Under the pieces are notes generated by a model. The model worked only from the letters and a program-made list of their open reading frames with translations, did no database searches and was not told the DNA's origin. Below are positions 41,736-50,562 of a stretch of DNA of 64,000 nucleotides, one piece after another (positions within the stretch are counted from its first letter, which is position 1; the number at the start of each line of letters is the position of its first letter). The position numbers were made by a program, and so were the translations under genes. The DNA comes from Hyphomicrobiales bacterium (lineage in GTDB: Bacteria; Pseudomonadota; Alphaproteobacteria; Rhizobiales; Xanthobacteraceae), in the NCBI GenBank assembly GCA_017305665.1, contig JAFKKH010000020.1, positions 1 to 64,000 of the forward strand, read 5' to 3'.

Positions 41736-42689
41736 TTACATCGGCCGATAGGCCGTCACGGTCGATGGCGGATTGATGCCCGCCTGGACCTGCTCGACCG
41801 ACTTGATGATGTCGTCGCCGAGCAACTGGGCGAAACAGGCGTAACCCCAGTCGTTCATATGCAGGCCGTCGTTATTGACGAATGTTTCGAACGGCAACGA
41901 CTGCCGATCGTGCCAGTCGCGCATGACCGCAAAGCGCGGGAAAATTCCGATGTGCCTGTAGTGGGCGACCTTGCTCAGCAGGCTGACCATCTTGCTGGCG
42001 CTTTCGCCCTTGGCATTGACCGCCGGCGAATATTGCGGATCGACCAGGACCACATCAGCGCCCGCGGCCTGAATGATCCCGACACCTTGTTCCACAAGCT
42101 TGCCGGTCGTCACCGGATCGAGATTGCGCAGAACCGCATTGGTACCGACCTGCCAGATCACCATGTCCGGCTTGGCATCGATCACTTCCGACTGCAAACG
42201 CTTCATCATCTCGGGTGCGTCTTCGCCGCCCTTGCCCCGGTTCAGCACGGTGATGTCGGCCTTCGGATACTTGCGACGCAACTGCGCCGCCAGCCGGTTC
42301 GGATAGGTGTATTCCGGCGCCGTCGAACCATAGCCTTCCGTGGAGGACGAACCGAAGGCGACAATGACGACGGGCTTATTGGCGGCAAGCTTCTCCGCAA
42401 CGTGCGGCAGTGAGCCCGTCGATGGGGCGACGCCTTTCGGGGGAAGGCATGGGACCCGATTAAAAATATCGCCGGCCCGCGTTGCGGCGGCCTTCACTTT
42501 CTCGATCACCTTGCCCGGCAGACTCTTCTTTGTGGGATCCGCCGCCGCGGCACCCGACGAGGACACGCCGGGCGTCGCGGTCGCCATCGGCGCCGTCTGT
42601 GCGGCCGCAACAGACGTCATCGCGCCCAGCAGCATGAGCGCCATCGCCGCCGGACGGACAGCTATGGAGAAACGGTCGAGGATCGTCAT
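41736..42689 (-). CDS. SGNH-hydrolase-fold secreted protein, complete active site
   Basis: 317 residues, signal peptide to about residue 30. SGNH motifs are all visible: block I VAFGSSSTEG (nucleophile Ser), block III QVGTNAV (Asn), and block V NNDGLHMNDWGY (Asp and His). It is likely a periplasmic carbohydrate O-acyl-esterase or transferase. It is the last gene of an OpgC-SGNH-SGNH operon; its ATG shares a base with the previous TGA. The neighbouring SGNH paralogue lacks two of these residues. Confidence 0.87.
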   Translation of the reverse strand: MTILDRFSIAVRPAAMALMLLGAMTSVAAAQTAPMATATPGVSSSGAAAADPTKKSLPGKVIEKVKAAATRAGDIFNRVPCLPPKGVAPSTGSLPHVAEKLAANKPVVIVAFGSSSTEGYGSTAPEYTYPNRLAAQLRRKYPKADITVLNRGKGGEDAPEMMKRLQSEVIDAKPDMVIWQVGTNAVLRNLDPVTTGKLVEQGVGIIQAAGADVVLVDPQYSPAVNAKGESASKMVSLLSKVAHYRHIGIFPRFAVMRDWHDRQSLPFETFVNNDGLHMNDWGYACFAQLLGDDIIKSVEQVQAGINPPSTVTAYRPM

Positions 42690-43456
42690 CAACGCTGGAT
42701 CCTGAGGTCGGCGGGATTGATGCGGGCGGTATCGGTCACAAACGACGACAGCGCGCGGCCGAGACAATCGTGAACTCGTTTTGCGAGACCGACGCCATGC
42801 ACGGCGCGGAACAGATCGAATTCCCCGCTCTCGTTCCATTGGTGCATGATCGCAAACCGGTCGAACAGCGGCACGTCGTGCTGTTGCGCCACAACCCGCA
42901 TGTTGTCGATGTAGGAAGTCGGTGAAATCATGGTTTCTGTACGCGGGCTGTATTGCATGTTTATCAGGACCACGTCGGCGCCTGCTTTTTGCAGGGCGTC
43001 CACGCCCGCATCGACAGCGCCGCGAAAGTCATCGATATCGACCGAACGGATAGCATCGACGGTGCCGGTCTGCCAGACAACCAAGGTCGGCTTTTTCGCT
43101 TCGACCAGTTGGCCGAGACCTGCGGCCATCTCGGCCGCGGTCTTTCGCGGGGCCAATTCCACCGAAACGTTAATGGTTACGCCTGGCAGTTTTTCACGCA
43201 GCGCGTCCTGCAACCGTGCGGGATAGGCATCTCCCTCCGCCCCCGGAATGGTTGAGGAACGGCTGCCCACAACCAGGATGTCGAGCGGGCCACCTGCCTT
43301 GACCGCCGAAGCGACCCGGCCCAGCAGGCTGTCACTGGTCAGCAGATAGGCCGGAACGTCGCAGTTTTTCGGGGCATCTTCGGCGCGCAGAGAGGCACCG
43401 GCCGTCAGACCGACCAACATCATCAGGCCAAGGATCGGTCTCCCGATCGCCTTCAT
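42689..43456 (-). CDS. SGNH-fold paralogue with degenerate active site
   Basis: 255 residues with a signal peptide (about 1-24). The fold follows the downstream copy: VVGSRSSTIPG, VVWQTGTVDA and VLINMQYSP align with VAFGSSSTEG, VIWQVGTNAV and VLVDPQYSP. The Asn of block III is Val-Asp here (GTVD), and where the other has DGLH this one has RAVH, so the catalytic Asp is missing. The Ser is retained. Possibly a non-catalytic or altered partner. Its start overlaps the OpgC stop (ATGA). Confidence 0.85.
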   Translation of the reverse strand: MKAIGRPILGLMMLVGLTAGASLRAEDAPKNCDVPAYLLTSDSLLGRVASAVKAGGPLDILVVGSRSSTIPGAEGDAYPARLQDALREKLPGVTINVSVELAPRKTAAEMAAGLGQLVEAKKPTLVVWQTGTVDAIRSVDIDDFRGAVDAGVDALQKAGADVVLINMQYSPRTETMISPTSYIDNMRVVAQQHDVPLFDRFAIMHQWNESGEFDLFRAVHGVGLAKRVHDCLGRALSSFVTDTARINPADLRIQR

Positions 43457-44700
43457 GCGCCCCCTCCCGCGAGATCCGCGTCGCCATTGGCGGGCTTGGA
43501 ACGGCTTCCGCCCTTGCCCGCAACGCTCTTGTACCACGAAAACATCCATGCGGCGGCGGACATGATGAAGATGCCGGAAAGACTGATAACGAAGTGAATC
43601 CCCGCGCCGCCGCCCGCTTCCGCCAGAATGAAATGCCCGGCAAAAGCCAGGAAGACGCCGATGCAGAATATCTCCAGCGAGTGCTGGCCGCACAGGATCA
43701 GCGGCCGCAGCCAGGGCGATTTCAGCCCCGGCCAGTCCTTCGGCAAGATCCGCACCGTCAGCGCGGCCAGCGCAAGGAAATGCGCAAACCGCAACGTGTC
43801 GAGGTTGGTCTTGTCGATGGGGTACATCCATTTCTCGATGATGCGCGGCATGTAGTGATTGAGCTGCGGCACGTGCCAGGTCAGGGTCGTGTAGAAGGCA
43901 AACAGCAGATAGGCGGCACAAATCCATAGCGTCACCGGCGACGACAGGATCCGCGACATCCGCTTCGCGCCACCAAGCGCGCACCAGGCACCGAATACGA
44001 ACAGCAGTTGCCAGGCGAACGGATTGAAATACCAGACGCCATGAGGATAGGCCGGCAGCGCGAGATCGAACTGCCAGGTCAGCGCATAGAGCGCCACCGA
44101 CAGCGCCAGCGTGAGGTCGGCCTTGCGCTGCATCAGCCACAGGATCGGCGGCAGGAAGAACATCAGCACGATGTAGAGCGGAAGCACGTCCATATTGACC
44201 GGGCGGAATTTCAGCAACAGCGCCTGTACGATGGTGACGTCGGGCTGCTTGAGGAAATCGAGGATGCCCATTTCTTCGGTATAGAGCGGGTTCTCGAAGC
44301 TGCTCGCGACGTAGGAGATTTCCGCGAGGAAGATCGTGAACAGAAACACGTGGGCCACGTAAATCTGCCAGACCCGCTTGAGAATGCGCGCGGTCGCGAC
44401 CACGAACCCGCGATCCAGCATGGCGCGTCCGTAAACGAAGGCAGCGGTATAGCCCGAGATGAAAATGAAGATCTCGGTGGCGTCGCTGAACCCGTAATTA
44501 CGGATCGTCATCCATGTGAAGAGATTCGGCGGCAGGTGATCGACAAAGATCAACCAGAGCGCCAGACCCCGGAACAAATCCAGCCGCAACTCGCGTTCGG
44601 TTCCGGCGACCGGAATGGAGGCAGTCGACGCACTGCGTGCACCGGCAGGGGTCACCGGCCCGGCGTGAGTTCCGACAACTTGATCGGCAACGGACGTCAT
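43453..44700 (-). CDS. opgC: OpgC-type membrane acyltransferase
   Basis: 415 residues with about ten membrane helices. It begins with a disordered tail and ELRLDLFRGLALWLIFVDHLPP, the OpgC/acyltransferase-3 signature with the catalytic-like His. YLSKS-like motifs are not needed. OpgC adds succinyl or similar acyl groups to osmoregulated periplasmic glucans in the inner membrane. The ATG at 44700 is chosen over GTG 44706. Two SGNH genes follow in the same operon. Confidence 0.9.
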   Translation of the reverse strand: MTSVADQVVGTHAGPVTPAGARSASTASIPVAGTERELRLDLFRGLALWLIFVDHLPPNLFTWMTIRNYGFSDATEIFIFISGYTAAFVYGRAMLDRGFVVATARILKRVWQIYVAHVFLFTIFLAEISYVASSFENPLYTEEMGILDFLKQPDVTIVQALLLKFRPVNMDVLPLYIVLMFFLPPILWLMQRKADLTLALSVALYALTWQFDLALPAYPHGVWYFNPFAWQLLFVFGAWCALGGAKRMSRILSSPVTLWICAAYLLFAFYTTLTWHVPQLNHYMPRIIEKWMYPIDKTNLDTLRFAHFLALAALTVRILPKDWPGLKSPWLRPLILCGQHSLEIFCIGVFLAFAGHFILAEAGGGAGIHFVISLSGIFIMSAAAWMFSWYKSVAGKGGSRSKPANGDADLAGGGA

Positions 44701-44905
44701 AGGCACCGCTTCAAAAAACCTGCGATCGCCTCCGGCGACCGAGAATGATTTTACGGGAGAACGGCTTCACGCTAACGGTGACAAAAGGGCAATATTGCGG
44801 TCGGCGTTATAATCCGGAACTACCTGGGACACATCATCACAAGCCGGTGGGTCTGGTTCCTGCACCTGTTTCGGCTATGATCGCCTGACACACCAGAGAG
44901 TCCCG

Positions 44906-45301
44906 ATGTACCGCGCCGTTACCCGCCAGATCGAAGTCACCGTCGAGCCAAACTTCATGCCGGACCGGTCATCGGCGGAGAAGGGGCATTTTTTTTGGTC
45001 CTATACGGTGGTCATCACCAATGCCGGGCCGGACACCGTCCAGTTGCGCACCCGGCACTGGGTCATCACCGACGCATCGGGGCGGAAGCAGGAAGTGCGC
45101 GGCGAGGGCGTGGTCGGCGAACAGCCTGTTCTCGCACCCGGCGAACGCTTCGAATACACCAGTGGCGTTCCGCTGCCGACGGGATCGGGCTTCATGACCG
45201 GGCGCTATCAGATGGTCGCGACCGAGAGCGGGGAACGATTCGAAATCGACGTTCCGACGTTCTCGCTCGACAGCCCCGACGGCAAACGCGTCTTGAACTG
45301 A
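44906..45301 (+). CDS. apaG: ApaG, Co2+/Mg2+ efflux-type protein
   Basis: 131 residues of the ApaG fibronectin-like fold: MYRAVTRQIEVTVEPNFM at the start, then FFWSYTVVITNAG, RHWVITDASG and EGVVGEQPVLAPGERFEYTSG, the most conserved stretch. ApaG is tied to divalent cation resistance in Salmonella; its biochemical role is not settled. Monocistronic. Confidence 0.94.
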   Translation: MYRAVTRQIEVTVEPNFMPDRSSAEKGHFFWSYTVVITNAGPDTVQLRTRHWVITDASGRKQEVRGEGVVGEQPVLAPGERFEYTSGVPLPTGSGFMTGRYQMVATESGERFEIDVPTFSLDSPDGKRVLN

Positions 45302-45325
45302 TTGGCTGACGTAGAGCCTTCACGC

Positions 45326-45369
45326 AAAGCCGACGCACCGCCGTCGTTTTGGTGGAGACGGTCGGCTTT
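45326..45369. terminator. Possible terminator hairpin after apaG
   Basis: AAAGCCGAC (45326-45334) pairs with GTCGGCTTT (45361-45369), with an inner CACC/GGTG pair in the loop. The T-run after it is only three bases, so termination is uncertain. Confidence 0.45.
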
Positions 45370-45488
45370 CCCTCTGGAACCGCGGCAACAGCAGCAACGC
45401 GCATCACCGAGCAGGAGGCTATTCCATTCGCGCAATCTCTAACGTCTGACGGGCCGTCGCACCTTCCCTGGTCTCAGACCATCTGCAG

Positions 45489-46556
45489 TTATAGCTGCAG
45501 GACCCGGCCCGCATTACCGCCAGCCAGTTGCGCCAGCATCGTCTCGTCCATGCCGTTGACCCCGGCAATGTGACCGATCGGATTGTATTCGGCCATGTCA
45601 AAGGGGTAGTCGGTTCCCATCAGAATTCGATCGGGACCGAACACGTCGATCAGATACGCGAGCTGGTGATAGCTGAATACGACCGTGTCGAGATAAACCT
45701 GCCGCAAATAGGTCGTCGGCGGCAGAGGCAGATCGCCATGCGAATCCTGTCGCGCACCCCAGGCATGATCGATGCGTCCGGAATAGGCCGGCAGGTAGCC
45801 GCCGCCATGCACGGCCATGAGCTTGAGGTCCGGAAACCGCGCCAACGTTCCGCTGAAGATCAGATTGTGTAGCGCCAGTGTGGTCTCGAGCGGATTGCCG
45901 ACCACGTTGTTGAAATAGAAATGCGTCAATCTCTCGCCGTGGGTGAACCCGTTGGGATGCAGCATGATGAATGCGCCGAGTTGTTCCGCTCTGGCGAAAA
46001 ACGACCGGTAGGCGGGATCCGACAGCTCCTTGCCGTCGACATTGGTCAGAATCTGAACGCCCTTCAGTTTCAGATGCGTCATAACGTAATCGAGTTCGCG
46101 CACGGCCAGCTCGGGCTCCTGCAGCGTCACGCCTCCGAGGCCGAGAAATCTGTCCGGCTTGCGCGCACAGAATTCCGCAACGCCATCGTTGGCGATGCGA
46201 TGCGCTTCTTCCGCGATCTTCGGATCGACATAATAGTAGCACTGGCCGGGTGCCGGCGCGACAACCTGGATATCGATGCCCATCCTGTCGAGATCGCGCA
46301 AGCGACGGTCGATGGTGGTCATCACCTCGACGATGTCTTTCTCCTGGCCCGCGTTGATGACTTTGGTCGCCTCGTCAGCGAAGTACCCCAGCGAGACGCG
46401 ACTGATGTCGATGTGAGGTCGTGCAACCTTGGCGGCTTCGGGCACGACAATATGGGCGTGAACATCGATAGTCGTCGACGAGGGACGGCGGGCGCGACCA
46501 TCGGCGTCATGGATACGGGCCGCCGTGAGGCCATAGCGATTCTTGCGGTCGATCAT
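45489..46556 (-). CDS. ACMSD-type amidohydrolase/decarboxylase
   Basis: 355 residues of the amidohydrolase-2 (ACMSD/gamma-resorcylate decarboxylase) family. Zinc-site residues are in DVHAHIVV (HxH), the MLHPNG and AVHGGGY segments, and the final GTDYPFD aspartate. Relatives perform non-oxidative decarboxylation or hydrolysis of aromatic acids. It is co-directional with the GntR gene upstream, and the long catabolic operon faces away, so a step in the same pathway is likely. Confidence 0.88.
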   Translation of the reverse strand: MIDRKNRYGLTAARIHDADGRARRPSSTTIDVHAHIVVPEAAKVARPHIDISRVSLGYFADEATKVINAGQEKDIVEVMTTIDRRLRDLDRMGIDIQVVAPAPGQCYYYVDPKIAEEAHRIANDGVAEFCARKPDRFLGLGGVTLQEPELAVRELDYVMTHLKLKGVQILTNVDGKELSDPAYRSFFARAEQLGAFIMLHPNGFTHGERLTHFYFNNVVGNPLETTLALHNLIFSGTLARFPDLKLMAVHGGGYLPAYSGRIDHAWGARQDSHGDLPLPPTTYLRQVYLDTVVFSYHQLAYLIDVFGPDRILMGTDYPFDMAEYNPIGHIAGVNGMDETMLAQLAGGNAGRVLQL

Positions 46557-46598
46557 TGATTTGTCCTTTTCTTGTTATGATCGCTGACCTGCCCCAAC

Positions 46599-47234
46599 TC
46601 AGGCCTGCATCGCCGTCCATTCGAGGGCCGTACTGAACCGCTTGACTGCGGCCGCGACATGCGACTTGAGCAGGCTCACGGCGCGGCGAGAATCCCGGGC
46701 CTGCACCGCGGTGATGATGGCGTTGTGCTCTTCGACGAATTTATGCGCATTGGGTCCGCGAACAGCGGCCACGCTCATCCTGACAAGCCGTTCTGTCTCC
46801 TCGATGAGATCGCAGGTGGTTCGCGCCATGCGGCTGTTGTTTGAGCATCGTGCCAGCGTGCAGTGAAAATCCCGATTGTAGGTTATGAACTCGTTCTCAT
46901 AGTCGCCATCGAATTTGCGGAAACGATCGAGCGCTTTCAGCTCTTCGTCAGGCGCGCTCTTTGCCGACTCCGCAATGCAGGCAAGTTCGAGCGCCTGGCG
47001 AAATGCAAAGATCTCGTTGGCGTCGCGCAACGAGACCGGCGACACCCGGTAGCCCTGGCGCGGAATCACGATCACCAGCCCTTCGCTGACGAGATGCTGA
47101 AGGGCCTCGCGCACCGGTGACTTGCTGACGTCGAACTGCTGGGCGAGCTCCTGCTCGCGCAATTCACGCCCCGGCGGCAGATCGCAGGTCAGAATTCCCC
47201 GCCTCAGAAAATCGTAGATCCGCTGTCCCTGCAT
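46599..47234 (-). CDS. GntR-family (FCD domain) transcriptional regulator
   Basis: 211 residues. An N-terminal winged helix-turn-helix (LREQELAQQFDVSKSPVREALQHL) and a C-terminal FCD ligand domain with the metal-binding pattern ITYNRDFHCTLARCSNN and EEHNAIITAV. FCD-type regulators usually respond to organic acids. It lies between the amidohydrolase gene and the divergent transporter-hydroxylase operon and most likely represses both. Candidate operators are at 47265-47276 and 47427-47446. Confidence 0.91.
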   Translation of the reverse strand: MQGQRIYDFLRRGILTCDLPPGRELREQELAQQFDVSKSPVREALQHLVSEGLVIVIPRQGYRVSPVSLRDANEIFAFRQALELACIAESAKSAPDEELKALDRFRKFDGDYENEFITYNRDFHCTLARCSNNSRMARTTCDLIEETERLVRMSVAAVRGPNAHKFVEEHNAIITAVQARDSRRAVSLLKSHVAAAVKRFSTALEWTAMQA

Positions 47235-47264
47235 TTTGGTTGGAATTGCCCCTCGTTATTTTTT

Positions 47265-47276
47265 GTGAAATATCAC
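47265..47276. promoter_or_regulatory. Candidate GntR operator near gntR start
   Basis: GTGAAATATCAC has the form GTGA-N4-TCAC, a short dyad of the size FCD regulators bind, 31 bases upstream of the GntR gene's ATG in an AT-rich region. Confidence 0.35.
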
Positions 47277-47426
47277 GATATCCGATCAGGAAGCCAACAC
47301 TATCTTATAGCTTAGGCGACTTTCTACTGAATTCACTCGAAAAATCATCATTTTCACCTGATTTGATTTGGGCTGTTGACTCTCTTCTGGAGTCGGTGAC
47401 ATCCTAGAAATCAGTAAAAATATAAA

Positions 47427-47446
47427 TCCAGATGTATCAGTCTGGA
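47427..47446. promoter_or_regulatory. Inverted repeat before the catabolic operon
   Basis: TCCAGA and TCTGGA separated by eight bases lie 18 bases upstream of the first gene's start at 47464. It may be a regulator site or a leader hairpin. Confidence 0.35.
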
Positions 47447-47463
47447 CATTTGGGAGGGATGGT

Positions 47464-48681
47464 ATGCCGCGTTTCTGCATTCTTTTGTCGACGACAGTTC
47501 TTGCGGTGCTGGCTCTGACGCCGGCGCAGGCCGCCGAACCGCTCAAGGTCGGCTTCATGACCGTCCGGTCCGGAGCCCTGGCTGCCGGCGGCCGGCAGAT
47601 GGAGGAAGGCCTCAAGCTGTGCATGGACGAGCACCACGGCGAGATGGCCGGGCGAAAGATCGATCTCATCACCGCCGATACCGCCGGCCAGCCCGCGGTG
47701 ACCAAGACCAAGGCGCAGGAACTGGTCGAGCGTGACGGCGCACAGGTTCTGATCGGACCGCTCGCCGCCTTCGAGGCGCTCGCCATCGACGACTATATCC
47801 GTCAGACCAAGACGCCGATCATTTCGCCCTCCGCCGCCGCGGAGGATTTGACCCAGCGTAAGCCGAACCCATGGTTCGTGCGCGCCGTCGGCACGTCCGC
47901 GCAGGCCCATCATCCGCTCGGCGAATACGCCGCCAAGGATCTGCACTACAAGAAGATCGCGATCATCGCCGACGACTTCGCGTTCGGGCACGAGATCGCC
48001 GCCGGATTCCAGCGCACGTTCGAGGAGAACGGCGGCAAGGTCGTTCAGAAGCTGTGGTCGCCGCTCAATACTGCGGAGTACGGCACCTACATCACGCAGA
48101 TCGACCCCGACGTCGATGCGGTTTTCGCGGCCTTTGCTGGTGGCAACGGCATCAAGTTCCTGAGCGAGTACAAGAATTACGGCATGCAAAAGCCGGTTCT
48201 CGGCGCCATGACGACGGTGGATGAAGGCATCCTGAAGCGCATGGGCAACGAAGCCGTCGGCGTGATCTCCGCCGGCTGGTACAGCGCCGCGATCGACACG
48301 CCGGCCAACAAGAAGTTCGTCGCGGCCGTCCGCAAGGCCTACAACGCAGACCCCGGCTACTACACCGTTGGCGCTTACATGGCGTGCCAGTTCCTCAATA
48401 ACGCACTCGAGCAGGTCAAAGGCGACATCTCCAACAAGGAAGCCTTCATGAAGGCCCTGCGCAACGTCAACATTCCCGAAAGCCCCTATGGCCCTGTGAA
48501 ACTCGATAAATTCGGCCAGCCGATTCTCGACATCACGATCCGCAAGGTCGAGAAGAAGGATGGCAGGTTGCAGAACGTCGTGATCAAGACCTATCCAGCC
48601 GTGAGCCAGTTCTGGACCTATGGCGCGGATAAATTCCTCAAGAGCCCGGTCTACTCGCGCGACTGGAAGCCAGCGAAGTAA
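47464..48681 (+). CDS. Liv-type ABC transporter substrate-binding protein (first system)
   Basis: 405 residues with a signal peptide (about 1-23, cleavage near PAQA/AEPL) and the Peripla_BP_6 fold: KVGFMTVRSGALAAGGRQM and IGPLAAFEALAIDDYI. The substrate is probably the acid broken down by the downstream enzymes. GGGAGGG precedes the ATG. It is the first gene of a long operon (47.5-56.5 kb) with its permeases, ATPases and enzymes. Confidence 0.93.
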   Translation: MPRFCILLSTTVLAVLALTPAQAAEPLKVGFMTVRSGALAAGGRQMEEGLKLCMDEHHGEMAGRKIDLITADTAGQPAVTKTKAQELVERDGAQVLIGPLAAFEALAIDDYIRQTKTPIISPSAAAEDLTQRKPNPWFVRAVGTSAQAHHPLGEYAAKDLHYKKIAIIADDFAFGHEIAAGFQRTFEENGGKVVQKLWSPLNTAEYGTYITQIDPDVDAVFAAFAGGNGIKFLSEYKNYGMQKPVLGAMTTVDEGILKRMGNEAVGVISAGWYSAAIDTPANKKFVAAVRKAYNADPGYYTVGAYMACQFLNNALEQVKGDISNKEAFMKALRNVNIPESPYGPVKLDKFGQPILDITIRKVEKKDGRLQNVVIKTYPAVSQFWTYGADKFLKSPVYSRDWKPAK

Positions 48682-48703
48682 TTCGTCGTCGGGAGGGATC
48701 CGC

Positions 48704-49564
48704 ATGAACTTCTGGATCATCCAGGGCTTGAACGGTCTGGCGTTCGGATCCCTCCTGTTCATTCTCGCATCAGGTTTCTCGCTGATCTTCGGCCTGATGC
48801 GCATCGTCAATCTGTCGCACGGCGCATATTTCATGCTTGGCGCCTACGTTGGGTTGTCGGCGATCGAGGCCGGCGTGAATTTCTGGATCGCGATCCTGAT
48901 CGGTGGCGGCGCGATCTGCATTCTTGGCGGCGTTCTGGAGCGCTTCATCCTCCGCAGGCTCACCGGCCAGCCGCTCGCGCAGGTTCTGGTGACGCTCGGC
49001 ATAGCCTTCATTATCGCGGACACCTGCGTCTGGATTTGGACCGGCGATCCGCGCCCGGTCCCCATGCCAAGCGAACTGACCGGCGCCTTCCGAATTTCGC
49101 ATCTGGCATTTCCGATCTATCGTCTGTTCGTGATCGGCGTTGCATTTGCGCTGGCTGCGACCCTCTGGTTCCTGCTTGAACGTAGCCGTCTCGGCGCAAT
49201 GATCCGGGCCGGCGTCGATGACCTTCCCATGGCGCGCGCAATGGGAATCCGCACCTCCCTTCTGTTCACCGTGGTGTTCTGCCTCGGCTCCGCGCTGGCG
49301 GGCGCCGGTGGCGTCCTCGCCGGGCCGATCCTGTCAGTCTATCCAGGCCTCGATACCGACATGCTGCCGCTGGCACTGGTCGTCGTCATCCTGGGCGGCG
49401 TCGGCAGCCTGCTCGGCGCCTTCATCGGCAGCCTGATCATCGGCTTCATCTACAGCTATGGGCAGGCGCTGTTTCCCGATCTCGCTTACGTCATCCTGTT
49501 TCTGCCGATGGTTCTGGTGCTGACGCTGCGGCCGACCGGCCTGTTCGGAAGGCAGGCGATCTGA
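48704..49564 (+). CDS. LivH-type ABC permease (first system)
   Basis: 286 residues with eight hydrophobic segments. The start MNFWIIQGLNGLAFGSLLFI and FGLMRIVNLSHGAYFMLGAYVG are typical LivH, with the ATPase-coupling loop around MIRAGVDDLPMARAMGI. ATG 48704 follows GGGAGGG; the longer frame upstream is not used. Its stop overlaps the next start (TGATG). Confidence 0.93.
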   Translation: MNFWIIQGLNGLAFGSLLFILASGFSLIFGLMRIVNLSHGAYFMLGAYVGLSAIEAGVNFWIAILIGGGAICILGGVLERFILRRLTGQPLAQVLVTLGIAFIIADTCVWIWTGDPRPVPMPSELTGAFRISHLAFPIYRLFVIGVAFALAATLWFLLERSRLGAMIRAGVDDLPMARAMGIRTSLLFTVVFCLGSALAGAGGVLAGPILSVYPGLDTDMLPLALVVVILGGVGSLLGAFIGSLIIGFIYSYGQALFPDLAYVILFLPMVLVLTLRPTGLFGRQAI

Positions 49565-50562
49565 TGCGCTTTTCGGCTTTCAACGCGCTTCCGCGCCTCT
49601 TGGTTTTTGCCGCGCTACTGGCGATGCCATGGCTGGTCACATCGGACTACTACGTCAATATCGCCAGCCAGATCGTGATCGCCGCCATACTCGCACTCAG
49701 CCTCAATCTGCTGATCGGCTTTGGCGGCATGATCTCACTCGGACACGCAGCCTATCTTGGCGTCGCAGCCTATCTCACGATCTATCTCACAGCTCACGCC
49801 GGATTCGGGCACCTCACGGGCGCCGTCATCGCGATCGGCGCCACCACGGTGCTAGCCATGTTGTTCGGCTATCTGGCGCTGCGCGCCTCGGGCCTCGGCT
49901 TTCTGATGATTACGCTGGCGCTCGGCCAGATCCTGTGGGGCGTCGCCTATCGATGGGCAAGCCTGACCGGCGGGGACAATGGGCTGGGTGGACTAAAACG
50001 GCCACACCCATTCGGGCTGGATCTGAACGACCCCATCATCTTCTATTATTTCGTGCTGTTCTTTCTGGCGATTGCCGTTTGGTGCATCGCTCGGTTCATC
50101 CAGTCCGGACTGGGACAAAGCCTGCAGGGGACACGCGACCAGCCCCGTCGCATGCGTGCGCTCGGCTATAACGTGTGGCTGATCCAGTGGCTGAGCTTCG
50201 TGTTCTCCGGCTTCTGGGGCGCGGTCGCCGGCCTCCTGTATGCCTATTATCACCAGTTCGTCAGCCCGCAGACCCTTCACCTCACGACATCGGCCGAGAC
50301 CCTGCTGATGGTCATCGCCGGCGGCACCGGAACGCTGCTTGGGCCGGTGGTCGGCGCCGCGCTGGTGGTCATCCTGAAGAATGTCGTCAGCGCCTACATC
50401 ACGCGCTGGCTGATCCTGCTCGGCGTGATCTTCGTCGCAATCGTGCTGTTCATGCCCGAAGGGCTGGTGCCTGGTGCCCGACGCGCCTTGCGCGCATTGA
50501 GGGGTTCGTCGCGCACAGACACGGTTGCTGAAGCGTCGTCCATTGCGAAGGACGGTGCCTGA
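49564..50562 (+). CDS. LivM-type ABC permease (first system)
   Basis: 332 residues, about ten hydrophobic segments, LivM-like: ALSLNLLIGFGGMISLGHAAYLGVAAYL, and the coupling loop QSLQGTRDQPRRMRALGYN. It forms the inner-membrane channel with the LivH partner. The start overlaps the LivH stop. Confidence 0.92.
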   Translation: MRFSAFNALPRLLVFAALLAMPWLVTSDYYVNIASQIVIAAILALSLNLLIGFGGMISLGHAAYLGVAAYLTIYLTAHAGFGHLTGAVIAIGATTVLAMLFGYLALRASGLGFLMITLALGQILWGVAYRWASLTGGDNGLGGLKRPHPFGLDLNDPIIFYYFVLFFLAIAVWCIARFIQSGLGQSLQGTRDQPRRMRALGYNVWLIQWLSFVFSGFWGAVAGLLYAYYHQFVSPQTLHLTTSAETLLMVIAGGTGTLLGPVVGAALVVILKNVVSAYITRWLILLGVIFVAIVLFMPEGLVPGARRALRALRGSSRTDTVAEASSIAKDGA

